Source: Eshraghiella sp964441705 (lineage in GTDB: Bacteria; Bacillota; Clostridia; Lachnospirales; Lachnospiraceae). Taken from it: 25,960 nucleotides of DNA. The notes below the pieces were generated by a model. The model was not told the origin of the DNA, did not search any database, and saw only the letters and a program-made list of their open reading frames with translations. Both the position numbers and the translations under genes were made by a program. Below, piece after piece: positions 8,876 through 16,667 of the stretch (positions are counted from its first letter, which is position 1; the number at the start of each line of letters is the position of its first letter). The stretch spans positions 1-25,960 of the forward strand of contig CAYTWF010000045.1 of NCBI GenBank assembly GCA_964441705.1, in the 5' to 3' direction.

Positions 8876-10084
8876 CTATTCCTCCTTTACAGTGGAAAAC
8901 GAGGTGAAGTAATCACTAAGTTCAATGGTTCCATCTTCTATATGTGTATAATCTGTAGTATCACTTTCATCATATCTTACATATACATTCATGGTATACA
9001 ACGTTGTCATTGTCTCTGTTCCTACAGTCAGCCCGGCGTCATCTGCCCATCCCTCTATGTTGGAATACATATGGAAATTGCCTGCAGTATTGTCATAATT
9101 TCTTCCGGAAACCGCACCGCCATCATAGCAGCTGATATTAACATTATCAGGAACTATCGATACGACATTACTCTTGTTATTACCATAATATACATTCTGC
9201 TGAATAAGATATGCATTAACCGGTTTCTCCCAGGACGAAGCCTCGGAATGACCGGACATATACTTCACATCAATTGTATCTCTTGCAAACGGGCTGTAGG
9301 ATGAACCATATACATCAAAAGCACCATATACCATATAGAGATTAGGTGCATAGCCTGTTGAAGCATCAATCGTACCCTCTCCTATTACAAAATCATAGGA
9401 TACATATTTTCTCGTGTCAGGAACATAGGTATACTTTACTGTAAGATTATATGAATAATCTACCTTCTCACCATTTTTGGTCTCGGAAACGGTTATGACA
9501 CTGGACTTGACAATCTGTGATTTGTCAATTGTCTTTCCCCCAAGAGCACTGTTATACTTGGTCTTAAGGTTATTAATAACCATTCCATCATATCTTGTAA
9601 ACTGCTTAAAAACAGTCTGACTGTTAGTTCCATTAATATTACTTATGTTAGGTGCTATATACTCATTAACATGACCTACTGCTGACTCATCATTGCCTGT
9701 GAAATCCGACGGGTCAAGTATAACTGTTATATAGAAGTGTTCACCCTCCTGTCCCTCATAGTAAGGAACTCCATCCTCAGAATGTATTCCATCACCAATA
9801 TTTTTAAAGACAAGAGCACCATTGGAAAGTGTGGTTACCTCTGAGGCATAATTAAGCTTCAAAGCCTCCAGTGACGCTGCATTAAAATACTCCGCAACAT
9901 CCTGAGCCGTGCTTGTGGCATTGGAAAGTCTTCTGGACTTTTGGTTAACATTTGCTGTAAAAACAAAGGTTTTGAGAAGCGGAACACTGATAATTGCAAT
10001 GACAAGCATTGTAACCAGCACTTCTACAAGTGAAAAACCGCTATTCTGTTTATCCTGTTTCATTAGGTGTTTAAGCTTCTTCAT
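8876..10084 (-). CDS. Minor type IV prepilin, PilV/GspI-like, enlarged
   Basis: The leader MKKLKHLMKQDKQNSG precedes FSLVEVLVTMLVIAIISVPLL with Glu5 conserved, so this is a prepilin cleaved after Gly16. The next segment, NVNQKSRRLSNATSTAQDVAEYF, is the helix extension typical of PilV/GspI minor pilins. At 402 residues the soluble head is two to three times larger than usual and looks beta-rich with many Tyr and Asn. It is the first of four consecutive minor pilin genes and follows the pilO-like gene by 15 bp. Its last codons carry the SD of the next gene, so the two are likely translated together. ATG at 10084 is preceded by AAGG at somewhat long spacing. Confidence 0.85.
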   Translation of the reverse strand: MKKLKHLMKQDKQNSGFSLVEVLVTMLVIAIISVPLLKTFVFTANVNQKSRRLSNATSTAQDVAEYFNAASLEALKLNYASEVTTLSNGALVFKNIGDGIHSEDGVPYYEGQEGEHFYITVILDPSDFTGNDESAVGHVNEYIAPNISNINGTNSQTVFKQFTRYDGMVINNLKTKYNSALGGKTIDKSQIVKSSVITVSETKNGEKVDYSYNLTVKYTYVPDTRKYVSYDFVIGEGTIDASTGYAPNLYMVYGAFDVYGSSYSPFARDTIDVKYMSGHSEASSWEKPVNAYLIQQNVYYGNNKSNVVSIVPDNVNISCYDGGAVSGRNYDNTAGNFHMYSNIEGWADDAGLTVGTETMTTLYTMNVYVRYDESDTTDYTHIEDGTIELSDYFTSFSTVKEE

Positions 10085-10099
10085 TGCAATTAACCTTCT

Positions 10100-11242
10100 T
10101 TATTCATAGATAACTATATCTCCGGATTTCTGGTCCAGAATAAATCTCGGACTGTTCTCATCCTCATTAACAACCTTGACTCTCAAGGTCATGTCTGTAT
10201 TATTAACAAGTGTTACGTTAGCACCACTTAAATCATCTGTACCATTTCTCTCAGAGCTTATAACAAGCAGGGAAAGCATATTGCCAGGAACAAAGGAAGC
10301 TCCGGCATCATAAGCTGTTGCAGGATAGGTTACATTACCAATCTGATACTGAACCTTATAATCTCCCTCTTCGCCTGAGAATGTAATTGCTACCTTCTGC
10401 ATTGCGTTTCCATTATTGGAAAGAACTGAATCACCTGTAGGGTCGTCCTTCTGTCCAATTATGATTGCATCATCATCTGATTTGGAGGACTGCAGAGTCA
10501 TATAATAATCATAATCTCCAATTATGCTGTTGCCGTTTTCCACATCCGCATCAGTTCCAGGTGTAAACACTGCTGAATTGAATATATTAAAGGTTCCATT
10601 CATTGGGTCACTGATATATGGCTCAGAATATGGTCTGTCAGCACCTACAATTGCATACTGGGTAACAACCATTGTTCCGGATACAGTGTCTGTCTCTGCA
10701 TTGTAGGAAGCAGACATGGAATCAATTGTGCATTTATATTTGTAGGTATTAATATAATCAATAAGCTCTTTATATTCCTCATATGTAGCAGCATATGTAA
10801 GAGTCAGTGTAGTACTATATCCAAGATAATCAGTTGTATATACTGACTGTCCTGTCTTAGAAGGATTGGTTGAGGTATTCTGTCCAAAGGCATAGAGCTG
10901 TGCCGTCTGGGCAAGACCTGCCTGACTTATCCATACATCCTCAAATTTCTCCTCAAGTTCATTAAGGAACATAATTGAATTTTCCTGTGAGTAGCCTGAA
11001 TCATACTTGGCTATAAGCTCTGTAAAACCATCAGTAAATGAAATCGTATCCTTACTGTATTTCCCGGCATTAACCTTCATAAGCTGAAGATTGTTGTATG
11101 TAGTCTTTAATTCATCTGCCTCTTTGCTGTATTCATCAGCCTTGGAGGACAGGGTTCTGTATCCGAAAAAATATGCACAGAATATAAGCAGCAGGCCTGC
11201 AATAACATATAATAATTTTTTATCTCTCTCAGTTATCTTCAT
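10100..11242 (-). CDS. pilO: PilO-like inner platform protein with a long C-terminal extension
   Basis: Residues 1-9 are basic/polar and residues about 10-27 form one membrane helix (LLYVIAGLLLIFCAYFFGY). A coiled-coil-like stretch rich in Glu, Lys and Leu follows, then a ferredoxin-like region around LTLTYAATYEEYKELIDYIN, the usual layout of PilO/GspM proteins that pair with PilN under the pilus motor. Canonical PilO is about 200 residues; here about 190 further residues follow (from roughly 190 to 380), beta-rich and acidic and ending FILDQKSGDIVIYE. The start overlaps the stop of the pilM-pilN fusion as ATGA. The extension may replace PilP-like contacts or reach into the cell wall (speculative). 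The symbol rests on position and topology rather than a strong motif. Confidence 0.75.
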   Translation of the reverse strand: MKITERDKKLLYVIAGLLLIFCAYFFGYRTLSSKADEYSKEADELKTTYNNLQLMKVNAGKYSKDTISFTDGFTELIAKYDSGYSQENSIMFLNELEEKFEDVWISQAGLAQTAQLYAFGQNTSTNPSKTGQSVYTTDYLGYSTTLTLTYAATYEEYKELIDYINTYKYKCTIDSMSASYNAETDTVSGTMVVTQYAIVGADRPYSEPYISDPMNGTFNIFNSAVFTPGTDADVENGNSIIGDYDYYMTLQSSKSDDDAIIIGQKDDPTGDSVLSNNGNAMQKVAITFSGEEGDYKVQYQIGNVTYPATAYDAGASFVPGNMLSLLVISSERNGTDDLSGANVTLVNNTDMTLRVKVVNEDENSPRFILDQKSGDIVIYE

Positions 11243-12888
11243 TGTTCTGCGTCCTCCGTCTCTTCCTCAGTCTCATCAGAAGCTGCAGACGTCTCTGTCT
11301 GCTGTGTTCCTGGATTCTCCAGCAGCGTCTCATCCTCGCCAAAGCTTGTAAAATTACATACGATAGAGTAGCTGACTGTAACAACTCCTGCTGCATCCTT
11401 ACTTTCACTAAATGATGCACAATATACATTGGATATATTGTTAACACCCTTAAGGGCTGCAATAAATGCTGCAAGCGACTCCTTGGAGCTTCCTGTACAT
11501 GACATGGTCACACTTCCCGATGTCACTGAAAGGCTGGATATTGATATGTCCGAAGGCATCTCTTTTTCAAGGAACTCAATAAAATCAAGCATTGAATCAT
11601 CTGCATTATTGGTAAGCACTGCAAAGGAGGCTACATCTATGTATCTGTCCTTAGCATCATAATAGGCATCCACAGTTTCCTGTACGTCCTTAATTGAATC
11701 AACCTTACTCTGATAATCATCTCTGTCTGACTTAGTGCTCACATAATTGGTAAAAGGAATTGCTACCACAACAAGTGCAACAAGGACACAGAGCAAAAGA
11801 GCGGTTCTAAAGTATTTACTGCTGTTGGCACTCTTTGCCTTATCAACCTGTGACTTTGGTAAAAAGTTAACAGGCATTATAATTGCACCAATATTAGCAA
11901 GATACAATGACATACTTGAAAGTGTCATATTAAGCTCAGGTGCTGCCATTACATTACACAGCATCTCAATCTTTTCTACCTTAATGTTAAGCTCATAGGA
12001 AAGAAGCTTTTCAATGCCTGCAATAGCCGCTCCCTCCGTAATAATAAATGCTTTTTCAATAGGAGCGCCAGGATTCTTGGTTGTGTAATAATCCATAACT
12101 CTTCCTATATTATTAACAAGATACTTTAATGAATCTGTAACGTAATCACCCTCTGCAAAAGAACCTGCCAGAAGAGACTGGGTTGTTAACAGCTCCACTG
12201 CATCATCATATGGAATATCCCTTTTCTCCGAAAGTGCCGTTCCAACTGTAACCTTTCCATATGGAACAGTTCTCATAAGCTGAAGTACGTTATGATTGAG
12301 GATGCTGACAATTGTTGACTCCTCACTCATCTGTATAATAATTGTTGGAGCAGACTCAATCTGCAGTCTCATTAGCTGCAGTGTAGAGTTACCAACATAA
12401 TCTATTGACTGAATGTTGTATCCAAGGAGGTCAGACAGCTGATAGTAGGATTCAACTATGGCAAGTGGTGCTGCCACTACCATAATCCTCTGCTTCTTAA
12501 CATCCTCCTCTATAACCGGTTCAAGAACCAAATATGACAAAACATAGTCATCTATATTAACAGGAAAATAATCTGTTGCATTCGTGTCTATAAATGCTTT
12601 AAGCTTGGCTTCCTTAAGTTCAGGTGCCACTATCTCTTTGCTGGCAATCTTAGTAGACTGAATAGAATATATTACAGTCTTGGAATTAAGATGGTTCGCA
12701 TCAGTTGCTTCCTTGATTGTCTTCGCAAGGAGCATCATATCTCCAATTACACCATCCTCAACGCATGCGTCAGGTGTAGGAATTGTTACAGCTGCATGTA
12801 CATGCACGCTCTTTTGTGCTGAATAGGAAACCTCACATATCTTGATATATTCATTTCCCAGTGTGATTGTCAAAACCTTTGAAGCCAT
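11239..12888 (-). CDS. pilM: PilM-PilN fusion protein (actin-like cytoplasmic domain plus anchored PilN domain)
   Basis: Residues 1 to about 335 match PilM: an actin-like N-terminus (VLTITLGNEYIKICEV), the segment TDYFPVNIDDYVLSY, and VDYVGNSTLQLMRLQ-type spacing. At 340-345 PVNFLP appears, the counterpart of the NLLP-type motif at the extreme N-terminus of PilN that docks into PilM. A single membrane helix follows at about 361-380 (TALLLCVLVALVVVAIPFT), then a coiled coil and a small alpha/beta domain like PilN/GspL-C. The tail is acidic (DETEEETEDAEQ). PilM and PilN are usually separate adjacent genes; here one 549-residue reading frame covers both with no internal stop. The start at 12888 has GGGAGG upstream. 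Its 3' end overlaps the pilO-like gene by four bases. Confidence 0.85.
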   Translation of the reverse strand: MASKVLTITLGNEYIKICEVSYSAQKSVHVHAAVTIPTPDACVEDGVIGDMMLLAKTIKEATDANHLNSKTVIYSIQSTKIASKEIVAPELKEAKLKAFIDTNATDYFPVNIDDYVLSYLVLEPVIEEDVKKQRIMVVAAPLAIVESYYQLSDLLGYNIQSIDYVGNSTLQLMRLQIESAPTIIIQMSEESTIVSILNHNVLQLMRTVPYGKVTVGTALSEKRDIPYDDAVELLTTQSLLAGSFAEGDYVTDSLKYLVNNIGRVMDYYTTKNPGAPIEKAFIITEGAAIAGIEKLLSYELNIKVEKIEMLCNVMAAPELNMTLSSMSLYLANIGAIIMPVNFLPKSQVDKAKSANSSKYFRTALLLCVLVALVVVAIPFTNYVSTKSDRDDYQSKVDSIKDVQETVDAYYDAKDRYIDVASFAVLTNNADDSMLDFIEFLEKEMPSDISISSLSVTSGSVTMSCTGSSKESLAAFIAALKGVNNISNVYCASFSESKDAAGVVTVSYSIVCNFTSFGEDETLLENPGTQQTETSAASDETEEETEDAEQ

Positions 12889-12924
12889 TAAAAAAGTCCT
12901 CCCTAATTGTATTCTGGACTGTAC

Positions 12925-13683
12925 TTACCCAAATAAAATACTTGTATACCAGTTAATCAACCTATCTCCAAACAATATCGCCACCATAATTCCGGCGGAC
13001 AGATATGGACCGAACGCAAGCATCCGGCTTTTATGACATACCTTCATTAAAACAAGGTGAATAATACTTCCAAGGATACAGCCAACTATCAGCGCCAGAA
13101 TACTGTGCTTCCAGCCAATCAGCAGTCCCGCTGCAGCCATAAGCTTAATATCGCCTCCACCAATTCCTCTTCCGCCTGTAATTATAAAGAGCAAAAGAAG
13201 GAATAAGCTGACGCTGGCCATTCCTATAATGTAATACAATATATTACTGTAATCAATTGCTGCATGGATTACTCCAAGTACAGCTATTGCTATATTAAGT
13301 CCTACGGGTATCTCGTAGGTTCTCCAGTCAATAACACTTAGTGCTACCAGCATGGAAAAACATACAGCGTATAATATGCTGCTGAGATTCATCCCACATA
13401 CAGCAAATATCAATACATACCCGAATCCATTAATTGCTTCAATCAATGGATATTGCACCGATATCCTAGTGCCGCAGTATCTGCACCGGCCTTTTAGGAA
13501 CAGCCAGCTGAAAAGTGGCACTAAATCGTACCACCTCAGCTTGTGTCCACAGCTCATGCAGTGAGAATGCTCTGTTGCAATATTCTCATGTAATGGGAGT
13601 CTGTAAATGAGTACATTTACAAAACTTCCTATTACAATGCCATATACAAATGTAATTATGTAAAGAAAAATCTCAGCTAGCAT
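12925..13683 (-). CDS. pilD: Type IV prepilin peptidase / N-methyltransferase (A24 family)
   Basis: The polytopic membrane enzyme has 252 residues. The N-terminal domain contains IGSFVNVLIYRLP and the two CxxC pairs (CMSCGHKL and CRYCGTRI) that bind zinc in the N-methylating subgroup. The aspartyl protease residues are visible as the Asp of IDWRTYEIP and the GxGD-type motif in GIGGGDIKLMAAAG. It cleaves prepilins after the conserved Gly and methylates the new N-terminus, acting at the cytoplasmic face of the membrane. It lies directly after the major pilin gene (22-bp gap) and before the pilM-pilN fusion. All five prepilins encoded here are expected substrates. Confidence 0.95.
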   Translation of the reverse strand: MLAEIFLYIITFVYGIVIGSFVNVLIYRLPLHENIATEHSHCMSCGHKLRWYDLVPLFSWLFLKGRCRYCGTRISVQYPLIEAINGFGYVLIFAVCGMNLSSILYAVCFSMLVALSVIDWRTYEIPVGLNIAIAVLGVIHAAIDYSNILYYIIGMASVSLFLLLLFIITGGRGIGGGDIKLMAAAGLLIGWKHSILALIVGCILGSIIHLVLMKVCHKSRMLAFGPYLSAGIMVAILFGDRLINWYTSILFG

Positions 13684-13705
13684 AATCTATACCTTGTCAT
13701 AATTA

Positions 13706-14149
13706 TTAGCCAGTTACTGTGTCTTCGCCAAGAGTTGCTGTAACGGTTCCATCTTTAATTGTAAATACTGCTGTAGTTCCAGAAGCCTTATACTTCTTAG
13801 ATGTCATTGAATATGCTTTAACTGATTTTCCTACTTCTTCTAAATATGCAGTAAGTCTGTCGTCTGATGTTCCTGGAACAAATACTGTTGTTGTATATGC
13901 AGTTACATTTCCTGTTACTGTTAAAACAACATCCAAATCACTATATTCTTCTGATGCAAGTGCAACTGTCATAGCATTAGCAATTTCAGCTACAGCACTC
14001 TTATCCTTCTGAATCTTTGACTTCTCAACGTTTCTGATAAGTGTTGGGACTAATACTCCCATAAGTACTGCCATGATAGCTACAACTACGATAAGCTCTA
14101 CTAATGAGAAACCTTTGTTGTTTTTCTTTTTTCTGTTGAATAATTTCAT
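13706..14149 (-). CDS. pilA: Major type IV pilin
   Basis: The short basic leader MKLFNRKKKNNKG is followed by FSLVELIVVVAIMAVLMGVLVP, a textbook type IVa pilin alpha-1 helix with Phe1 and Glu5. The mature protein is about 134 residues with a small Thr/Val-rich, cysteine-free head. A strong SD (AAGGAG) lies nine bases before ATG 14149. Its small size, position after pilC and immediately before the prepilin peptidase, and its own structured leader region suggest it is the main filament subunit, in contrast to the large minor pilins further downstream. Family-level comparison alone cannot separate it from a ComGC-like competence pilin, but pilT in the same operon favours a retractable pilus. Confidence 0.9.
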   Translation of the reverse strand: MKLFNRKKKNNKGFSLVELIVVVAIMAVLMGVLVPTLIRNVEKSKIQKDKSAVAEIANAMTVALASEEYSDLDVVLTVTGNVTAYTTTVFVPGTSDDRLTAYLEEVGKSVKAYSMTSKKYKASGTTAVFTIKDGTVTATLGEDTVTG

Positions 14150-14303
14150 ATTCTTAGTCTCCTTTTTCTCTGTCTCCCCTGTTATTATCCGGTCAACCTC
14201 TTGCCCGTGTTCGTGGGGAACATATTATTGGTAATAATCCCGGGCAGTTATTCCGCCCATATATACTAAGTAGTGTCGGGTAACACTGCATTAAGTATCA
14301 CTC
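14150..14303 (-). promoter_or_regulatory. Structured intergenic region between pilC and the major pilin
   Basis: These 154 bp are the longest gap inside the operon and hold several inverted repeats. AGTGT/ACACT (14272-14287) lies just after the pilC stop. ATTATT-ggt-AATAAT (14224-14238) is enclosed by GCCCG (14203-14207) and CGGGC (14241-14245). GGGC at 14242-14245 can instead pair with GCCC at 14255-14258, so two of the stems are mutually exclusive. The SD AAGGAG sits at the downstream end. I find no convincing promoter: the TTGACC at 14196-14191 has no properly spaced -10. An mRNA processing or stabilising element that raises pilin expression, or an attenuator, would fit; the pattern matches no riboswitch consensus I recognise. 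Confidence 0.45.
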
Positions 14304-15515
14304 TTACATATTGCTCATTGCCTCATTCATTGAGAGAATTGGTCCATATATTGCCGCAAGAATTACACACACAATACCTGCAAGTACAACAATAATCATT
14401 GGTTCCAGCAATGCCATTACCTGCTGTGTTGCCATCTCAACCTCTTCGTCATAATAATTGGCACAGTTGTTAAGCATTTCCTCAAGGTTACCACTTTCCT
14501 CACCAATTCCAACCATATGGATTATAAGTGGAGGGAACAGCCCTGACGCCTTAAGTGGCTGCTGTAGGGATACACCTCTTTGAATCTGAATGGCTGTATT
14601 CTCAAGTGTCTCCTGAAACAGTACATTATCCATTGTCTTGGCTGTAATGTTCATAGCCTCAACCATTGGCATGCCGGCAGATAACATAGTACTAAAGGTT
14701 CTTGAAAATCTTGCGCAGGCAGTCTTGGTATTAAGCTTACCGAATACCGGAAGCTTAAGTTTAAGCCTTGCAAAGACTCTCTTGCCTGCCTCTGAATGTG
14801 TGGCAAACTTACGTCCCACAACAATTGCCACAACGGCAGCTATATATATGTACCAGTGTCCTCTTAGAGAATCACTAAATGCCATCAATGCCCTGGTAAT
14901 TGCCGGAAGCTCTGTATCCAGGTCTTCAAATACTGTCATAAAGTTAGGTAAAACTGCAACTACCATAACTATAAGAACAACAACCGCAACAACCATCAGT
15001 ACTATAGGATATATCATTGCTTTCTTAAGCATTCCCTTAATCTTGGTATCCTTCTCGAACTGAACTGACATTCTCTGGAGTGCCTGTTCAATATTACCTG
15101 AGGTCTCACCTGCCTCTATCATACTTACAAGGAGATTAGGAAAAGCCTTTTCTCTTCTCATTCCGCCTGCCAGAGTCTCGCCCTTCTCTACGCTGTCTCT
15201 GACATTCATAACAGCATCCTTAAGAGTCTTGTTCTCTGTCTGGTCACCAAGCATATCAAGTGCAGATACAATACCAACACCAGCCTTAAGCAGACTGTGA
15301 AACTGTCGGCAGAATACACTTAAATCCCTTGACTTAACCTTTTTCTTAAATCCCAGATTAATATCCTTATTAAGAATACTTCCCTGTGCCACCTCAAGTA
15401 TTGTGGAGCCTTCGTTTCTTAGCTGAGCCATTGCTTTATCCTTGGTATCAGCCTCAACAGCACCCTTCTTCTCTTTGCCTTCTTTGGTTATTACCCTGTA
15501 AGTAAATGTAGCCAT
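14304..15515 (-). CDS. pilC: Type IV pilus platform protein PilC (GspF family)
   Basis: The protein has 403 residues from ATG at 15515, which is preceded by GAGG at six bases and gives the usual N-terminus MATFTYRVITKEGKEKKG. An in-frame ATG four codons upstream (15527) lacks an SD. Two tandem GspF domains are seen, each with the family pattern SVFCRQFHSLLKAGV (about 60-75) and FSRTFSTMLSAGMPMVEAM (about 270-290), and EAGETSGNIEQAL and GIGEESGNLEEML after the first and second repeats. Membrane helices lie near 165-190, 215-235 and 370-395. PilC is the membrane platform on which PilB and PilT act. It is flanked by pilT upstream and the structured leader of the major pilin downstream. Confidence 0.95.
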   Translation of the reverse strand: MATFTYRVITKEGKEKKGAVEADTKDKAMAQLRNEGSTILEVAQGSILNKDINLGFKKKVKSRDLSVFCRQFHSLLKAGVGIVSALDMLGDQTENKTLKDAVMNVRDSVEKGETLAGGMRREKAFPNLLVSMIEAGETSGNIEQALQRMSVQFEKDTKIKGMLKKAMIYPIVLMVVAVVVLIVMVVAVLPNFMTVFEDLDTELPAITRALMAFSDSLRGHWYIYIAAVVAIVVGRKFATHSEAGKRVFARLKLKLPVFGKLNTKTACARFSRTFSTMLSAGMPMVEAMNITAKTMDNVLFQETLENTAIQIQRGVSLQQPLKASGLFPPLIIHMVGIGEESGNLEEMLNNCANYYDEEVEMATQQVMALLEPMIIVVLAGIVCVILAAIYGPILSMNEAMSNM

Positions 15516-15580
15516 TCCATACCTCATTACTGTGTCTTAAGTACTATATTAATTGTATCACAGTACTATGTTTTTGACAA

Positions 15581-16642
15581 CTATATTATTTTGATTTTCT
15601 TTTCAAGTGCATTGATATCCTGAGCATAGCTGATTGCCATTTCCTGGGATATCTCTCCTCCAATGAACAGCTCATATAGCGCATCATCCATTGTATTCAT
15701 TCCGTATTTCTTACTTGTCTGAATCATCGAATCTATCTGGAAGGTCTTGCCCTCTCTGATAAGATTCTTAATAGCAACTGTCATAAGCATTACTTCAAAT
15801 GCAGCCACTCGCCTGTGCTTGTCCGCTGTTGGAATAAGCTGCTGCGACACTACCGCCTCTAGTACCATTGCCAGCTGAATTCTTATCTGTTGCTGCTGAT
15901 GCGGTGGAAATACGTCGATAATTCTGTCGATTGTACTTGCCGCTCCAATTGTATGAAGTGTTGACAATACAAGATGTCCTGTCTCTGCCGCTGTAATAGC
16001 AGTGGATATAGTCTCAAGGTCTCTCATCTCTCCTACAAGAATTACATCCGGGTCCTCACGAAGTGCTGCTCTAAGAGCATGAGCATAAGTCATGGAATCA
16101 ATTCCAATCTCTCGCTGGTTAACCATGGACAGCTTATGGTGGTGAAGATACTCTATTGGGTCCTCAAGTGTAATAATATGTGCCGAACGATTGTCATTTA
16201 TTTTATCAATCAATGAGGCAAGAGTTGTTGATTTACCACTTCCTGTAGGACCTGTTACAAGAATAAGTCCTCTTTTCTTCTTATAAAGCTCAACAACTGA
16301 CTTAGGAAGTCCTAACTCCTCCGGCTTGGGAATCTGTGTTCCTACAAGTCGTATTGCGGCTGCAAGCGAACCTCTCTGATGGAACACATTAACTCTGTAT
16401 CGTCCAAGGCTTGGTATGGAAAAAGAGAAATCCACCTCACCATGGTCTGCCAGTGTCTCCAGCTGACGTTCATTCATTATTACTCTGATTATCTCATCTG
16501 TATCGGCAGGAAGAAGTCTTGGGAAATCCATATTAATAAGCTCACCGTTAATTCTCATCTTAGGTGGTATTCCAACTGTTATATGGACATCTGACGCCCC
16601 GCGTTCCTTACCAATCTGTAAAAGCTCTTCTATCGTAACCAT
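15581..16642 (-). CDS. pilT: Type IV pilus retraction ATPase PilT
   Basis: A 353-residue protein of the usual PilT length. It starts MVTIEELLQIGKERGASDVHITVG, has Walker A GPTGSGKST, Asp box EDPIEYLH, Walker B ILVGEMRD, and the His box GHLVLSTLHT. The C-terminus carries AIKNLIREGKTFQIDSMIQT, the retraction-ATPase signature AIRNLIREGK with one substitution, which separates PilT from PilB. It forms a cytoplasmic hexamer that disassembles the pilus and powers twitching or DNA/surface pulling. It lies 25 bp after pilB and 65 bp before the preferred pilC start. Confidence 0.96.
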   Translation of the reverse strand: MVTIEELLQIGKERGASDVHITVGIPPKMRINGELINMDFPRLLPADTDEIIRVIMNERQLETLADHGEVDFSFSIPSLGRYRVNVFHQRGSLAAAIRLVGTQIPKPEELGLPKSVVELYKKKRGLILVTGPTGSGKSTTLASLIDKINDNRSAHIITLEDPIEYLHHHKLSMVNQREIGIDSMTYAHALRAALREDPDVILVGEMRDLETISTAITAAETGHLVLSTLHTIGAASTIDRIIDVFPPHQQQQIRIQLAMVLEAVVSQQLIPTADKHRRVAAFEVMLMTVAIKNLIREGKTFQIDSMIQTSKKYGMNTMDDALYELFIGGEISQEMAISYAQDINALEKKIKII

Positions 16643-16667
16643 TCTATATTCCCCATTCTGCTATGGT

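Noticed and set aside
14184..14196. Internal promoter TTGACC/GATAAT before the major pilin.
   Set aside because: The two hexamers are almost adjacent and cannot act together; neither has a partner at 16-18 bp.
14150..14303. c-di-GMP riboswitch upstream of the pilin gene.
   Set aside because: The conserved core sequences and tetraloop/receptor of GEMM-type riboswitches are not seen; only generic stems are present.
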